A DNA stretch of 64,000 bases from Streptomyces sp. SA15 (GTDB taxonomy: Bacteria; Actinomycetota; Actinomycetes; Streptomycetales; Streptomycetaceae), in assembly GCF_002291145.1 (NCBI RefSeq), contig NZ_NTGE01000164.1:1-64000 (forward strand), read 5' to 3'. The notes beneath the pieces were generated by a model. It was not told the DNA's origin and did not search any database. It saw only the letters and a program-made list of their open reading frames with translations. Below are positions 25,003-33,053 of the stretch, one piece after another. The number at the start of each line of letters is the position of its first letter. Position 1 is the stretch's first letter. A program made the translations under genes and the position numbers.

Positions 25003-25020
25003 CCGGGCCAGGGGCAGTGT

Positions 25021-25485
25021 TCAGGGCTGTGTGACGAGGGGCTCCGCCGGGTTGCGGAGCCCCTCGGCCGCGTCGGAGACCCGCCGGATGAGGTCGAAGA
25101 AGACGGTCTGTTCCTGGGCGGACAGCGGGGCCAGGAAGACCTGGTTCATCCGGGCCGTGCGCACGGTCAGCTTGCGGTGCGTGCGCAGCCCGTCGTCGGT
25201 GAGGCGCAGCAGGAAGCGGCGGCCGTCCTGCGGGTCGCGCACCTTGTCGAGCAGTCCGCGCCGGCCGAGCCGGCTGATCACCTCGGCGATGGTGGACCGG
25301 TCCAGCCCCACCCGCTCCCCCACCGTGCGCTGGTCGAGTCCCGGCTCGGCGACGAGCGCGTTGAGGACCGCGAACTGCGGCGAGGTGATCTCCTCGGAGA
25401 CCATCGTGTTCCACAGCAGGTAGTGCGCCTGCTGCAGCCGCCGGGCCAGGTGCCCGGGGTGGGTGGAGAGGTCCACCGCGGCCAT
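25021..25485 (-). CDS. pcaV: MarR-family repressor PcaV of the protocatechuate operon
   Basis: 154 residues from ATG 25485 (MAAVDLSTHPGHLARRLQQAHYLLW). PcaV binds DNA between itself and pcaI and is released by protocatechuate; known work on the S. coelicolor protein implicates Arg15 in ligand sensing. With this start Arg15 and His21 fall at those positions, which supports it over the ATG at 25509. The winged helix is visible: TSPQFAVLNAL, TVGERVGLDRSTIAEVISRLGRRGLLDKVRDPQDGRRFLLRLT. Divergent from pcaIJFHGBL, 258 nt between starts. Confidence 0.9.
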   Translation of the reverse strand: MAAVDLSTHPGHLARRLQQAHYLLWNTMVSEEITSPQFAVLNALVAEPGLDQRTVGERVGLDRSTIAEVISRLGRRGLLDKVRDPQDGRRFLLRLTDDGLRTHRKLTVRTARMNQVFLAPLSAQEQTVFFDLIRRVSDAAEGLRNPAEPLVTQP

Positions 25486-25510
25486 ACGCGCTCCCGAGAT
25501 CGAGTTCATC

Positions 25511-25572
25511 GGTGTATTCGTTGGTGTATTTGTTCGTGTATTCGTTTGCGCTATTCGTTCGTGTACTGAACA
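25511..25572. repeat. About five imperfect 12-13-bp tandem repeats upstream of pcaV
   Basis: GGTGTATTCGTT, GGTGTATTTGTT, CGTGTATTCGTTTG, CGCTATTCGTT, CGTGTACTGAAC in succession. The block starts 26 nt upstream of the pcaV ATG, where its promoter should be, and is far more AT-rich than the surroundings. It could be a stacked regulator site or a phase-variable spacer; no function is shown. Confidence 0.6.
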
Positions 25573-25680
25573 TTACCGGGTGGTGGCCGACCTGTCTGCG
25601 GGTCGTGCACCTCACTGACCTCGCCCTTGTCGGAGGCCTTGACGCCTCGGTCCGCCAGTGGCAGCGTGAGGGACACCTCG

Positions 25681-25700
25681 CTGAATACTCAGTGCCCTGA
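25681..25700 (+). promoter_or_regulatory. Overlapping inverted repeats upstream of pcaI (candidate PcaV operator)
   Basis: CTGA-ATAC-TCAG (25681-25692) overlaps TCAG-TGCC-CTGA (25689-25700), 44 nt before the pcaI ATG. The position suits repression of the pca operon by the divergently encoded PcaV. Site identity is inferred from symmetry and position. Confidence 0.5.
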
Positions 25701-25743
25701 CTAATCACTCACCGGGGTGCTCGGACGGGATGGGGCTTCACGG

Positions 25744-26499
25744 ATGGACAAGGTGGTCGCCACGGCCCTGGAGGCGGTGGCCGATGTGCCGGACGGTGCG
25801 TCACTCGCGGTGGGCGGCTTCGGACTGAGCGGTGTGCCGAACGTGCTGATCCAGGCACTGTACGAGCGGGGGGTCAGTGGCCTGAGCGTCGTCTCGAACA
25901 ACTGCGGGGCGATGGACTCGGGACTGGCCGTGCTGCTGTCGGCCGGGCGGATCGCCAGGGTGACCGGCTCCTACATCGGCGCGAACAAGGAGTTCGCCCG
26001 CCAGTACCTCGGCGGAGAGCTGGAGGTGGAGATGATCCCGCAGGGCACGCTGGCCGAAAGGCTGCGGGCCGGCGGAGCCGGGATCCCCGCCTTCTACACG
26101 CCCGCCGGAGTGGGTACCCAGGTCGCCGACGGCGGACTGCCGTGGCGCTACGACGGCTCCGGTGGGGTTGCTCTGGCGTCGCCGCCGAAGGAGGTGCGGG
26201 AGTTCGACGGCACGGAGTATGTGCTGGAGCATGGGATCCGTACCGACTTCGCGCTGGTCAGGGCCTGGAAGGGCGACCGGCACGGCAACCTGGTCTTCAA
26301 CAAGTCCTCGCGCAACTTCAATCCGCTCGCGGCGATGGCCGGCCGGATCACGATCGCCGAGGTGGAGGAGCTGGTGGAGCCCGGGGAGATCGATCCGGAC
26401 TCGGTGCATCTGCCGGGGATCTTCGTGCAGCAGGTCATCGCGCTGACGCCCGAGCAGGCAGGCGACAAGCAGATCGAACAGCGGACGGTGAGCAGCTGA
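25744..26499 (+). CDS. pcaI: 3-oxoadipate CoA-transferase subunit A
   Basis: 251 residues from ATG 25744 (MDKVVATALEAVADVPDG). With PcaJ it transfers CoA from succinyl-CoA to beta-ketoadipate, the penultimate step of the beta-ketoadipate pathway. CoA-transferase signature 1 is seen as VGGFGLSGVPNVLI, then SNNCG, MIPQGTLAERLRAGGAGIPAFYTPAGVGT, DFALVRAWKGDRHGNLVF. First gene of a seven-gene operon; its stop overlaps the pcaJ ATG by one base. Confidence 0.95.
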   Translation: MDKVVATALEAVADVPDGASLAVGGFGLSGVPNVLIQALYERGVSGLSVVSNNCGAMDSGLAVLLSAGRIARVTGSYIGANKEFARQYLGGELEVEMIPQGTLAERLRAGGAGIPAFYTPAGVGTQVADGGLPWRYDGSGGVALASPPKEVREFDGTEYVLEHGIRTDFALVRAWKGDRHGNLVFNKSSRNFNPLAAMAGRITIAEVEELVEPGEIDPDSVHLPGIFVQQVIALTPEQAGDKQIEQRTVSS

Positions 26500-27139
26500 T
26501 GGCCTGGACGCGTGAAGAAATGGCCGCGCGGGCCGCCCGCGAGCTCGAGGACGGCCAGTACGTCAATCTCGGCATCGGCCTGCCGACCCTCATCCCCAAC
26601 TACCTACCGCCCGGCGTCGAGGTGATCCTCGAGTCGGAGAACGGCATCCTGGGTACCGGCCCCTACCCCACCGAGGACCAGGTCGACCCCGACCTGATCA
26701 ACGCGGGCAAGGAGACCGTCACCGTCCTGCCCGGCGCCTCCTTCTTCGACTCGGCGCTGTCGTTCTCGATGATCCGCGGCGGGCACATCGATGTCGCCGT
26801 CCTCGGCGCCATGCAGGTCTCCGAGCGGGGCGACCTGGCCAACTGGGCCATCCCCGGCAAGATGATCACCGGCATCGGCGGGGCGATGGACCTCGTCCAC
26901 GGGGCCCGCACGGTCATCGTCGTGATGACCCACACGGCCAAGGACGGCTCCCCCAAGATCCTCGCCGAGTGCGCGCTGCCGCTCACCGGCAAGGCGTGCG
27001 TGAACCGGATCATCACCGACCTCGGCGTCCTCGACATCACGGAGGACGGCCTGGTGCTCGTCGAGACCGCGCCCGGGGTGAGCGTCGACGAGATCACCGG
27101 CAAGACCGACGCCAAGCTGACCGTCGCGGAGGGCCTGAA

Positions 27140-27143
<4 letters not shown>
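26499..27143 (+). CDS. pcaJ: 3-oxoadipate CoA-transferase subunit B
   Basis: 214 residues (MAWTREEMAARAARELEDGQYVNLGIGLPTLIPNY). Carries the catalytic Glu in LESENGILG, within CoA-transferase signature 2, plus the GGHIDVAVLGAMQVSERGDLANW and TDLGVLDIT segments. Works as a heteromer with PcaI. The start overlaps the pcaI stop (TGATG) and its own stop overlaps the pcaF start (GTGA), giving translational coupling and matched stoichiometry. Confidence 0.96.
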
Positions 27144-28342
<1,199 letters not shown>

Positions 28343-28359
28343 GAAGCGTTAGGAAACCC

Positions 28360-29133
28360 ATGACTCTCACGCAAGCGGACATCGACCTGGAGATCGCGGC
28401 CGAGCGCGCCGCGTACGAGAAGCGCGTCGCCGACGGCGCACCCGTCGAGCACCATCCGCGCCGCGGCTACGCCCCGTACCGCTCCTCGGTGCTGCGCCAC
28501 CCGAAGCAGCCGCCGATCACCATCGACGTCACCCAGGATCCGGAGCTGGTGGAGCTGTCCTCGCCCGCCTTCGGGGAGCGGGACATCACCGAGATCGACA
28601 ACGACCTCACGCGGCAGCACCACGGCGAGCCGATCGGCGAGCGCATCACCGTCTCCGGCCGGCTGCTGGACCGGGAGGGGCGGCCGGTCCGCGGACAACT
28701 GGTCGAGATCTGGCAGGCGAACTCGGCCGGCCGCTACGCGCACCAGCGCGAGCAGCACGATGCCCCGCTGGACCCCAACTTCACCGGCGTCGGCCGCACG
28801 ATCACGGACACCGACGGCTTCTACCGCTTCACCACGATCCAGCCGGGCCCGTACCCGTGGCGCAATCACGTCAACGCCTGGCGGCCGGCCCACATCCACT
28901 TCTCGATGTTCGGTACGGCGTTCACGCAGCGGCTCGTGACACAGATGTACTTCCCGAGCGACCCGCTGTTCGACTACGACCCGATCCTGCAGTCCGTGAC
29001 GGACGACGCCGCCCGCCAGCGCCTGATCGCCACCTACGACCACAGCCTGTCCGTGCCCGAGTTCTCGCTCGGCTACCACTGGGACATCGTGCTGGACGGC
29101 CCGAACGCCACCTGGATCGAGGAAGGTCGCTGA
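28360..29133 (+). CDS. pcaH: Protocatechuate 3,4-dioxygenase beta subunit
   Basis: 257 residues from ATG 28360 with AGGAAA upstream. This subunit holds the non-haem Fe(III) that cleaves protocatechuate between its hydroxyls to 3-carboxy-cis,cis-muconate. N-terminal HPRRGYAPYRSSVLRHPKQP is typical of PcaH; the iron ligands lie in the Tyr-containing PGPYPWRNHVNAWRPAHIHFS block (two His in AHIHF). QLVEIWQANSAGRYAH and DGFYRFTTIQPG mark the beta-sandwich core. Followed by pcaG after 6 nt. Confidence 0.96.
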   Translation: MTLTQADIDLEIAAERAAYEKRVADGAPVEHHPRRGYAPYRSSVLRHPKQPPITIDVTQDPELVELSSPAFGERDITEIDNDLTRQHHGEPIGERITVSGRLLDREGRPVRGQLVEIWQANSAGRYAHQREQHDAPLDPNFTGVGRTITDTDGFYRFTTIQPGPYPWRNHVNAWRPAHIHFSMFGTAFTQRLVTQMYFPSDPLFDYDPILQSVTDDAARQRLIATYDHSLSVPEFSLGYHWDIVLDGPNATWIEEGR

Positions 29134-29139
29134 CCCGCC

Positions 29140-29745
29140 ATGACGAAGATCGACACGAGCAGCCCGGAGAGCGTGCTGCCCACCCCCTCGCACACGGTGG
29201 GCCCCTTCTACGGGTACGCCCTGCCCTTCCCCGGCGGCGGTGACATCGCGCCCGTCGGCCACCCGGACACCATCACCGTCCAGGGGTATGTGTACGACGG
29301 CGAGGGCAAGCCGCTGCCGGACGCCTTCGTGGAGCTGTGGGGGCCGGACCCGGACGGCAACCTGCCGACGGTCGACGGCTCGATGCGCCGCGACCCGGCG
29401 AGCGGCGGCTTCCTCGGCCGCAACGGCGTGGAGTTCACGGGCTGGGGGCGCATCCAGACCGACGCCAACGGCCACTGGTACGCGCGGACGCTGCGGCCCG
29501 GCGCGCGTGGACGAAACGCCCCCTACCTCAGCGTCTGCGTCTTCGCGCGCGGCCTGCTGGTGCACCTGTTCACCCGGATCTACCTGCCCGGCGACGAGGC
29601 CGCCCTCGCGGCGGACCCGCTGCTGTCCCAGCTGGACGAGGGGCGACGCGGCACCCTGATCGCGGCGGACGGGGGCAAGGGAACGTACCGTTTCGACATC
29701 CGCCTTCAGGGCGAAGGCGAGACGGTCTTCCTGGAGTTCCAGTGA
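29140..29745 (+). CDS. pcaG: Protocatechuate 3,4-dioxygenase alpha subunit
   Basis: 201 residues. The partner of PcaH; same fold but without the iron site, completing the substrate pocket. Typical segments are PTPSHTVGPFYGYALP near the N-terminus, DAFVELWGPDPDG, FTGWGRIQTDANGHWYARTLRPG, and the C-terminal LLVHLFTRIYLPGDEAA. The stop overlaps the pcaB GTG (GTGA). Confidence 0.95.
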   Translation: MTKIDTSSPESVLPTPSHTVGPFYGYALPFPGGGDIAPVGHPDTITVQGYVYDGEGKPLPDAFVELWGPDPDGNLPTVDGSMRRDPASGGFLGRNGVEFTGWGRIQTDANGHWYARTLRPGARGRNAPYLSVCVFARGLLVHLFTRIYLPGDEAALAADPLLSQLDEGRRGTLIAADGGKGTYRFDIRLQGEGETVFLEFQ

Positions 29746-31073
29746 CCTCTGCCGATGGGGACACCGGCCTGCTCGCCCCCGGGTGGGCAGGCTCCCCCGC
29801 CGCGTCCGCGACGAGCGACGGCGCCTTCCTCCAGGCACTGCTCGACGCGGAGGCAGCGCTGACCCGCGCCCAGGCCGCGCTGGGGCTCGCCCCGGACGAG
29901 GCCGCGACGGCGGTGACCGGGGCGGCCCGCGCGGACCGCTTCGACGTGCGCTCCCTCGCCGAGCGCGCCCGCGCCGGCGGGAACCCGGTCATCCCGCTGG
30001 TGGCCGACCTGACGAAGGCGGTCGGCGAGGAGTACGGCCCCTACGTCCACCGGGGTGCCACCAGCCAGGACATCATGGACACAGCGATGATGCTGGTCGC
30101 GGAGCGCACGCTGGACCGGGTCCTCGACGACCTCGGCCGCACCGAGCGGGCACTGGCCCGGCTGTCCGCCGAGCACCGGGACACGGCGATGCCGGGGAGG
30201 ACGCTGACCCAGCACGCCGTACCGACGACGTTCGGGCTGAAGGCGGCGGGGTGGCGTTCGCTGGTGCTCGACGCACGGGACCGCACCACGGCCGTACGGG
30301 ACGGCCTGCCCGCCCAACTCGGCGGCGCGGCCGGGACGTTGGCCGCGTTCTCCGCGTACGGCGCCGAGGACGCGACCGCGCTCCCGGCGGCGTACGCCCG
30401 TGAACTCGGGCTCCGGGAACCACTGTTGCCCTGGCACACCCTCCGCACCCCCATCGCCGACCTCGCCGGGTGCCTGGCCTTCACCGCCGGGGCCCTCGGC
30501 AAGATCGCCGTGGACGTGCTCACGCTCTCCCGCACCGAGATCGCCGAGGTGGCGGAGGGCAGCGGCGGCGGTTCCTCGGCCATGCCGCACAAGGCCAATC
30601 CCGTGCGGTCCACGCTGATCGCGGCCGCCGCCCGGCGTGCACCGCAGCTCGCGGCCACGCTGTACGGCTCGCTGGCGGCCGAGGACGAGCGGCCGGCCGG
30701 GGCCTGGCACGCCGAGTGGGAACCGCTGCGCGACCTGCTCCGGCTGGTCGGCGGTGCCGCCCGGGATGCCGCCGAGCTGGCCGAGGGGCTGCTGGTCCAC
30801 GCGGACACCATGCGCGAACACCTCGGTCTCACCCACGGGTTGGTCGTCTCCGAGCGGCTGTCCGCCGAGCTCGCCTCCGTGCTGGGGCGGGCCCGCGCCA
30901 AGACACTGCTCACCGACCTCGCCCGGCGGACGTACAGCGAGGGGCGGACCCTGCGGGAACTCCTAGCCGATCAGCCGGAGTTGAAGGATCTGGACCTCGA
31001 CGAGCTCACCGACCCCGCCCGTTATACCGGCTCCGCCGGAACCCTCACCGACCGTGCTCTGGAGCGACGTTGA
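29742..31073 (+). CDS. pcaB: 3-carboxy-cis,cis-muconate cycloisomerase
   Basis: 443 residues from GTG 29742. Fumarase/aspartase superfamily enzyme that lactonises carboxymuconate to gamma-carboxymuconolactone. Seen: VHRGATSQDIMDTAMMLV, TLTQHAVPTTFGLKAAGW, and the family signature GGGSSAMPHKANPVRS containing the mobile catalytic loop. N-terminal LLAPGWAGSPAASATSDGAFLQALLDAEAALTRAQA is standard for PcaB. Overlaps pcaG and pcaL by 4 nt each. Confidence 0.95.
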   Translation: MTSADGDTGLLAPGWAGSPAASATSDGAFLQALLDAEAALTRAQAALGLAPDEAATAVTGAARADRFDVRSLAERARAGGNPVIPLVADLTKAVGEEYGPYVHRGATSQDIMDTAMMLVAERTLDRVLDDLGRTERALARLSAEHRDTAMPGRTLTQHAVPTTFGLKAAGWRSLVLDARDRTTAVRDGLPAQLGGAAGTLAAFSAYGAEDATALPAAYARELGLREPLLPWHTLRTPIADLAGCLAFTAGALGKIAVDVLTLSRTEIAEVAEGSGGGSSAMPHKANPVRSTLIAAAARRAPQLAATLYGSLAAEDERPAGAWHAEWEPLRDLLRLVGGAARDAAELAEGLLVHADTMREHLGLTHGLVVSERLSAELASVLGRARAKTLLTDLARRTYSEGRTLRELLADQPELKDLDLDELTDPARYTGSAGTLTDRALERR

Positions 31074-32188
31074 CCGAGAAACTCCTCAACCACCGCGCCG
31101 AGGGGCCCACCACCGCTCCCCCGCTGATACTCGGGCCCTCGCTGGGCACGTCGTACGCCCTGTGGGACAAGATCGCACCCGAGCTGTCCATCGGACACCG
31201 GGTGATCCGCTGGGACCTTCCCGGACACGGCGGCTCCGCGGCCGATCTGATCGGTCCCGGCGCCACCGTCGGCGATCTCGCGGAGCTGGTGCTGGCGCTC
31301 GCCGACTCCCTCGGCGTGGAGCGGTTCGCGTACGCCGGGGTGTCGCTGGGCGGTGCGGTGGGCCTGCATCTGGCCGTCAACCATCCGGAGCGGGTGTCGT
31401 CGCTCGCGGTGATCTGCTCCTCGGCCCACTTCAACGGCTCGAAGCCGTGGGAGGAGCGGGCCGAGCGCGTGCGGCGCGAGGGCCTTCAGTGGCTGGCGGA
31501 GAGTGCCGACGCCCGCTGGTTCACGCCCGGTTTCACCGTGCCGGAGCTCGTCCGGGACCACCGGGACGCCGACCCCGAGGCGTACGCGGCCTGCTGTGAC
31601 GCGCTGGCCGCGTTCGACCTGCGCGACCGGCTGGACGGGATCCATGTGCCCACGCTGCTGGTCGCCGGCCGCGAGGACCCGGCGACCCCGCCGGCGCATC
31701 TGCGGGAGATCGCGGACGCGGTGCCGGGCGCCGCGCTCGTCGAGCTGCCCGGCGCCTCGCACCTGGCGCCCGCGCAGTGTCCGGAGGCCGTCCTGACCGC
31801 GCTGCGGGCGCACCTCGGCGGGCCGGCCCCGCGCGGCATGGAGGTGCGGCGCGAGGTGCTCGGTGACGCGCACGTGGACCGGGCGCAGGCCCGGCAGACG
31901 CCCTTCACCGCGCGCTTCCAGGACTTCATCTCCCGCTACGCCTGGGGCGAGATCTGGACCGACCCGACGCTCACCCGCCGCGAGCGCAGCATGATCACCC
32001 TGACGGCGCTGGTCGCGCACGGCCACTACGACGAGCTGGCCATGCATGTGCGGGCGGCACGGCGTAACGGGCTCACGCCCGAGGAGATCGGTGCGGTGCT
32101 GCTCCAGACGGCCGTGTACTGCGGGGTTCCGGCGGCGAACTCGGCGTTCGCGGCGGCCCAGCGGGTGCTGGCCGAAGACGAAGGGTGA
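31070..32188 (+). CDS. pcaL: Fused 3-oxoadipate enol-lactonase / 4-carboxymuconolactone decarboxylase
   Basis: 372 residues from a TTG start overlapping the pcaB stop (TTGA). Residues 1-245 are an alpha/beta hydrolase (PcaD): PLILGPSLGTSYALWD, RWDLPGHGGSA, nucleophile Ser92 in AGVSLGGAVG, Asp in VAGREDPATP, His in PGASHLAP. Residues about 265-372 are the AhpD-like decarboxylase (PcaC): ISRYAWGEIWTDPTLTRRERSMITLTALVAHGHYDELAMHV and EEIGAVLLQTAVYCGVPAAN. The fusion performs two consecutive steps and is characteristic of actinomycetes. Last gene of the operon. Confidence 0.96.
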   Translation: MTEKLLNHRAEGPTTAPPLILGPSLGTSYALWDKIAPELSIGHRVIRWDLPGHGGSAADLIGPGATVGDLAELVLALADSLGVERFAYAGVSLGGAVGLHLAVNHPERVSSLAVICSSAHFNGSKPWEERAERVRREGLQWLAESADARWFTPGFTVPELVRDHRDADPEAYAACCDALAAFDLRDRLDGIHVPTLLVAGREDPATPPAHLREIADAVPGAALVELPGASHLAPAQCPEAVLTALRAHLGGPAPRGMEVRREVLGDAHVDRAQARQTPFTARFQDFISRYAWGEIWTDPTLTRRERSMITLTALVAHGHYDELAMHVRAARRNGLTPEEIGAVLLQTAVYCGVPAANSAFAAAQRVLAEDEG

Positions 32189-32252
32189 CCCTGCTGGTCG
32201 TAGCTTCAACAGCACCTCGCACATGTCTTCACCGTGTGCCTACGGTGGAGGC

Positions 32253-33044
32253 ATGTCGACCCTTCTGATCACTGGTGCCACCTCAGGTCTCGGCCGGTAC
32301 GTCGCCTTCGAACTCGTCCGCTCCGGCCATGTCGTCCTCGCGCACGGGCGCGACCGGGGCCGCACCGAGCGGCTCGTCGAGGAGCTGCGCACCGAGGGCG
32401 AGGCGCACGGCTTCGTCGCCGACCTGGCCTCACTGGCCGAGGTGCGCGAGCTGGGCGCGCGGGTCTCCGAGGCTCATCCCGAGCTCGACGTACTGATCAA
32501 CAATGCGGGGGTGGGCTTCGGTACGCCCGGCTCCGGACGCGAGCTGAGCGCCGACGGGCATGAACTGCGGCTGGCGGTCAACTACTTGGCGCCGGTCGCC
32601 CTGACCCGCGCCCTGCTGCCCGTGCTGCGCGCCAACGCGCCCGCGCGGATCGTCAACGTCGGCTCGGCCGGCCAGGAGCCCTTCGACCTCGACGACCCCG
32701 AGTTCACCCGCGGCTACGACGGCGTCGACGCGTACCGCCGCAGCAAGTTCGCCCTCGCGGCCCATACGTTCGCCCTCGCCGAGGAGCTGGACGGCACCGG
32801 CGTCTCGGTGAACGTGCTGCACCCGGCGACCTTCATGGACACGGCGATGGTCCGGGAGGGCGGGGTCAGCCCCTGGAACACGGTCGCCGACGGCGCTCCG
32901 GGCGTACTGGCGCTGGCCACTGAGGACCTCGGCAGCGGCCGCTACTTCGACGGCACGCGTCCGGCGCGGGCGCACGAGGGCACGTACGACCCGGAGGTAC
33001 GCAAGCGACTGGCCGCGGTGACCGATCAGCTGCTCGGGGGCTGA
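32253..33044 (+). CDS. Short-chain dehydrogenase/reductase
   Basis: 263 residues from ATG 32253, preceded by GGTGGAG. NAD(P)-binding TGATSGLGRYVA, NNAGVGFG, the catalytic Ser in NVGSAGQEP, and Tyr/Lys in YRRSKFALAAH (YxxxK with an Arg-Arg-Ser insert), followed by VLHPATFMDTAM. HGRDRGR after strand 2 favours NADP(H). It follows pcaL after 64 nt, so it may or may not be read through from the pca operon; no role in that pathway is known. Substrate unknown. Confidence 0.88.
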   Translation: MSTLLITGATSGLGRYVAFELVRSGHVVLAHGRDRGRTERLVEELRTEGEAHGFVADLASLAEVRELGARVSEAHPELDVLINNAGVGFGTPGSGRELSADGHELRLAVNYLAPVALTRALLPVLRANAPARIVNVGSAGQEPFDLDDPEFTRGYDGVDAYRRSKFALAAHTFALAEELDGTGVSVNVLHPATFMDTAMVREGGVSPWNTVADGAPGVLALATEDLGSGRYFDGTRPARAHEGTYDPEVRKRLAAVTDQLLGG

Positions 33045-33053
33045 CCCGGCCGG

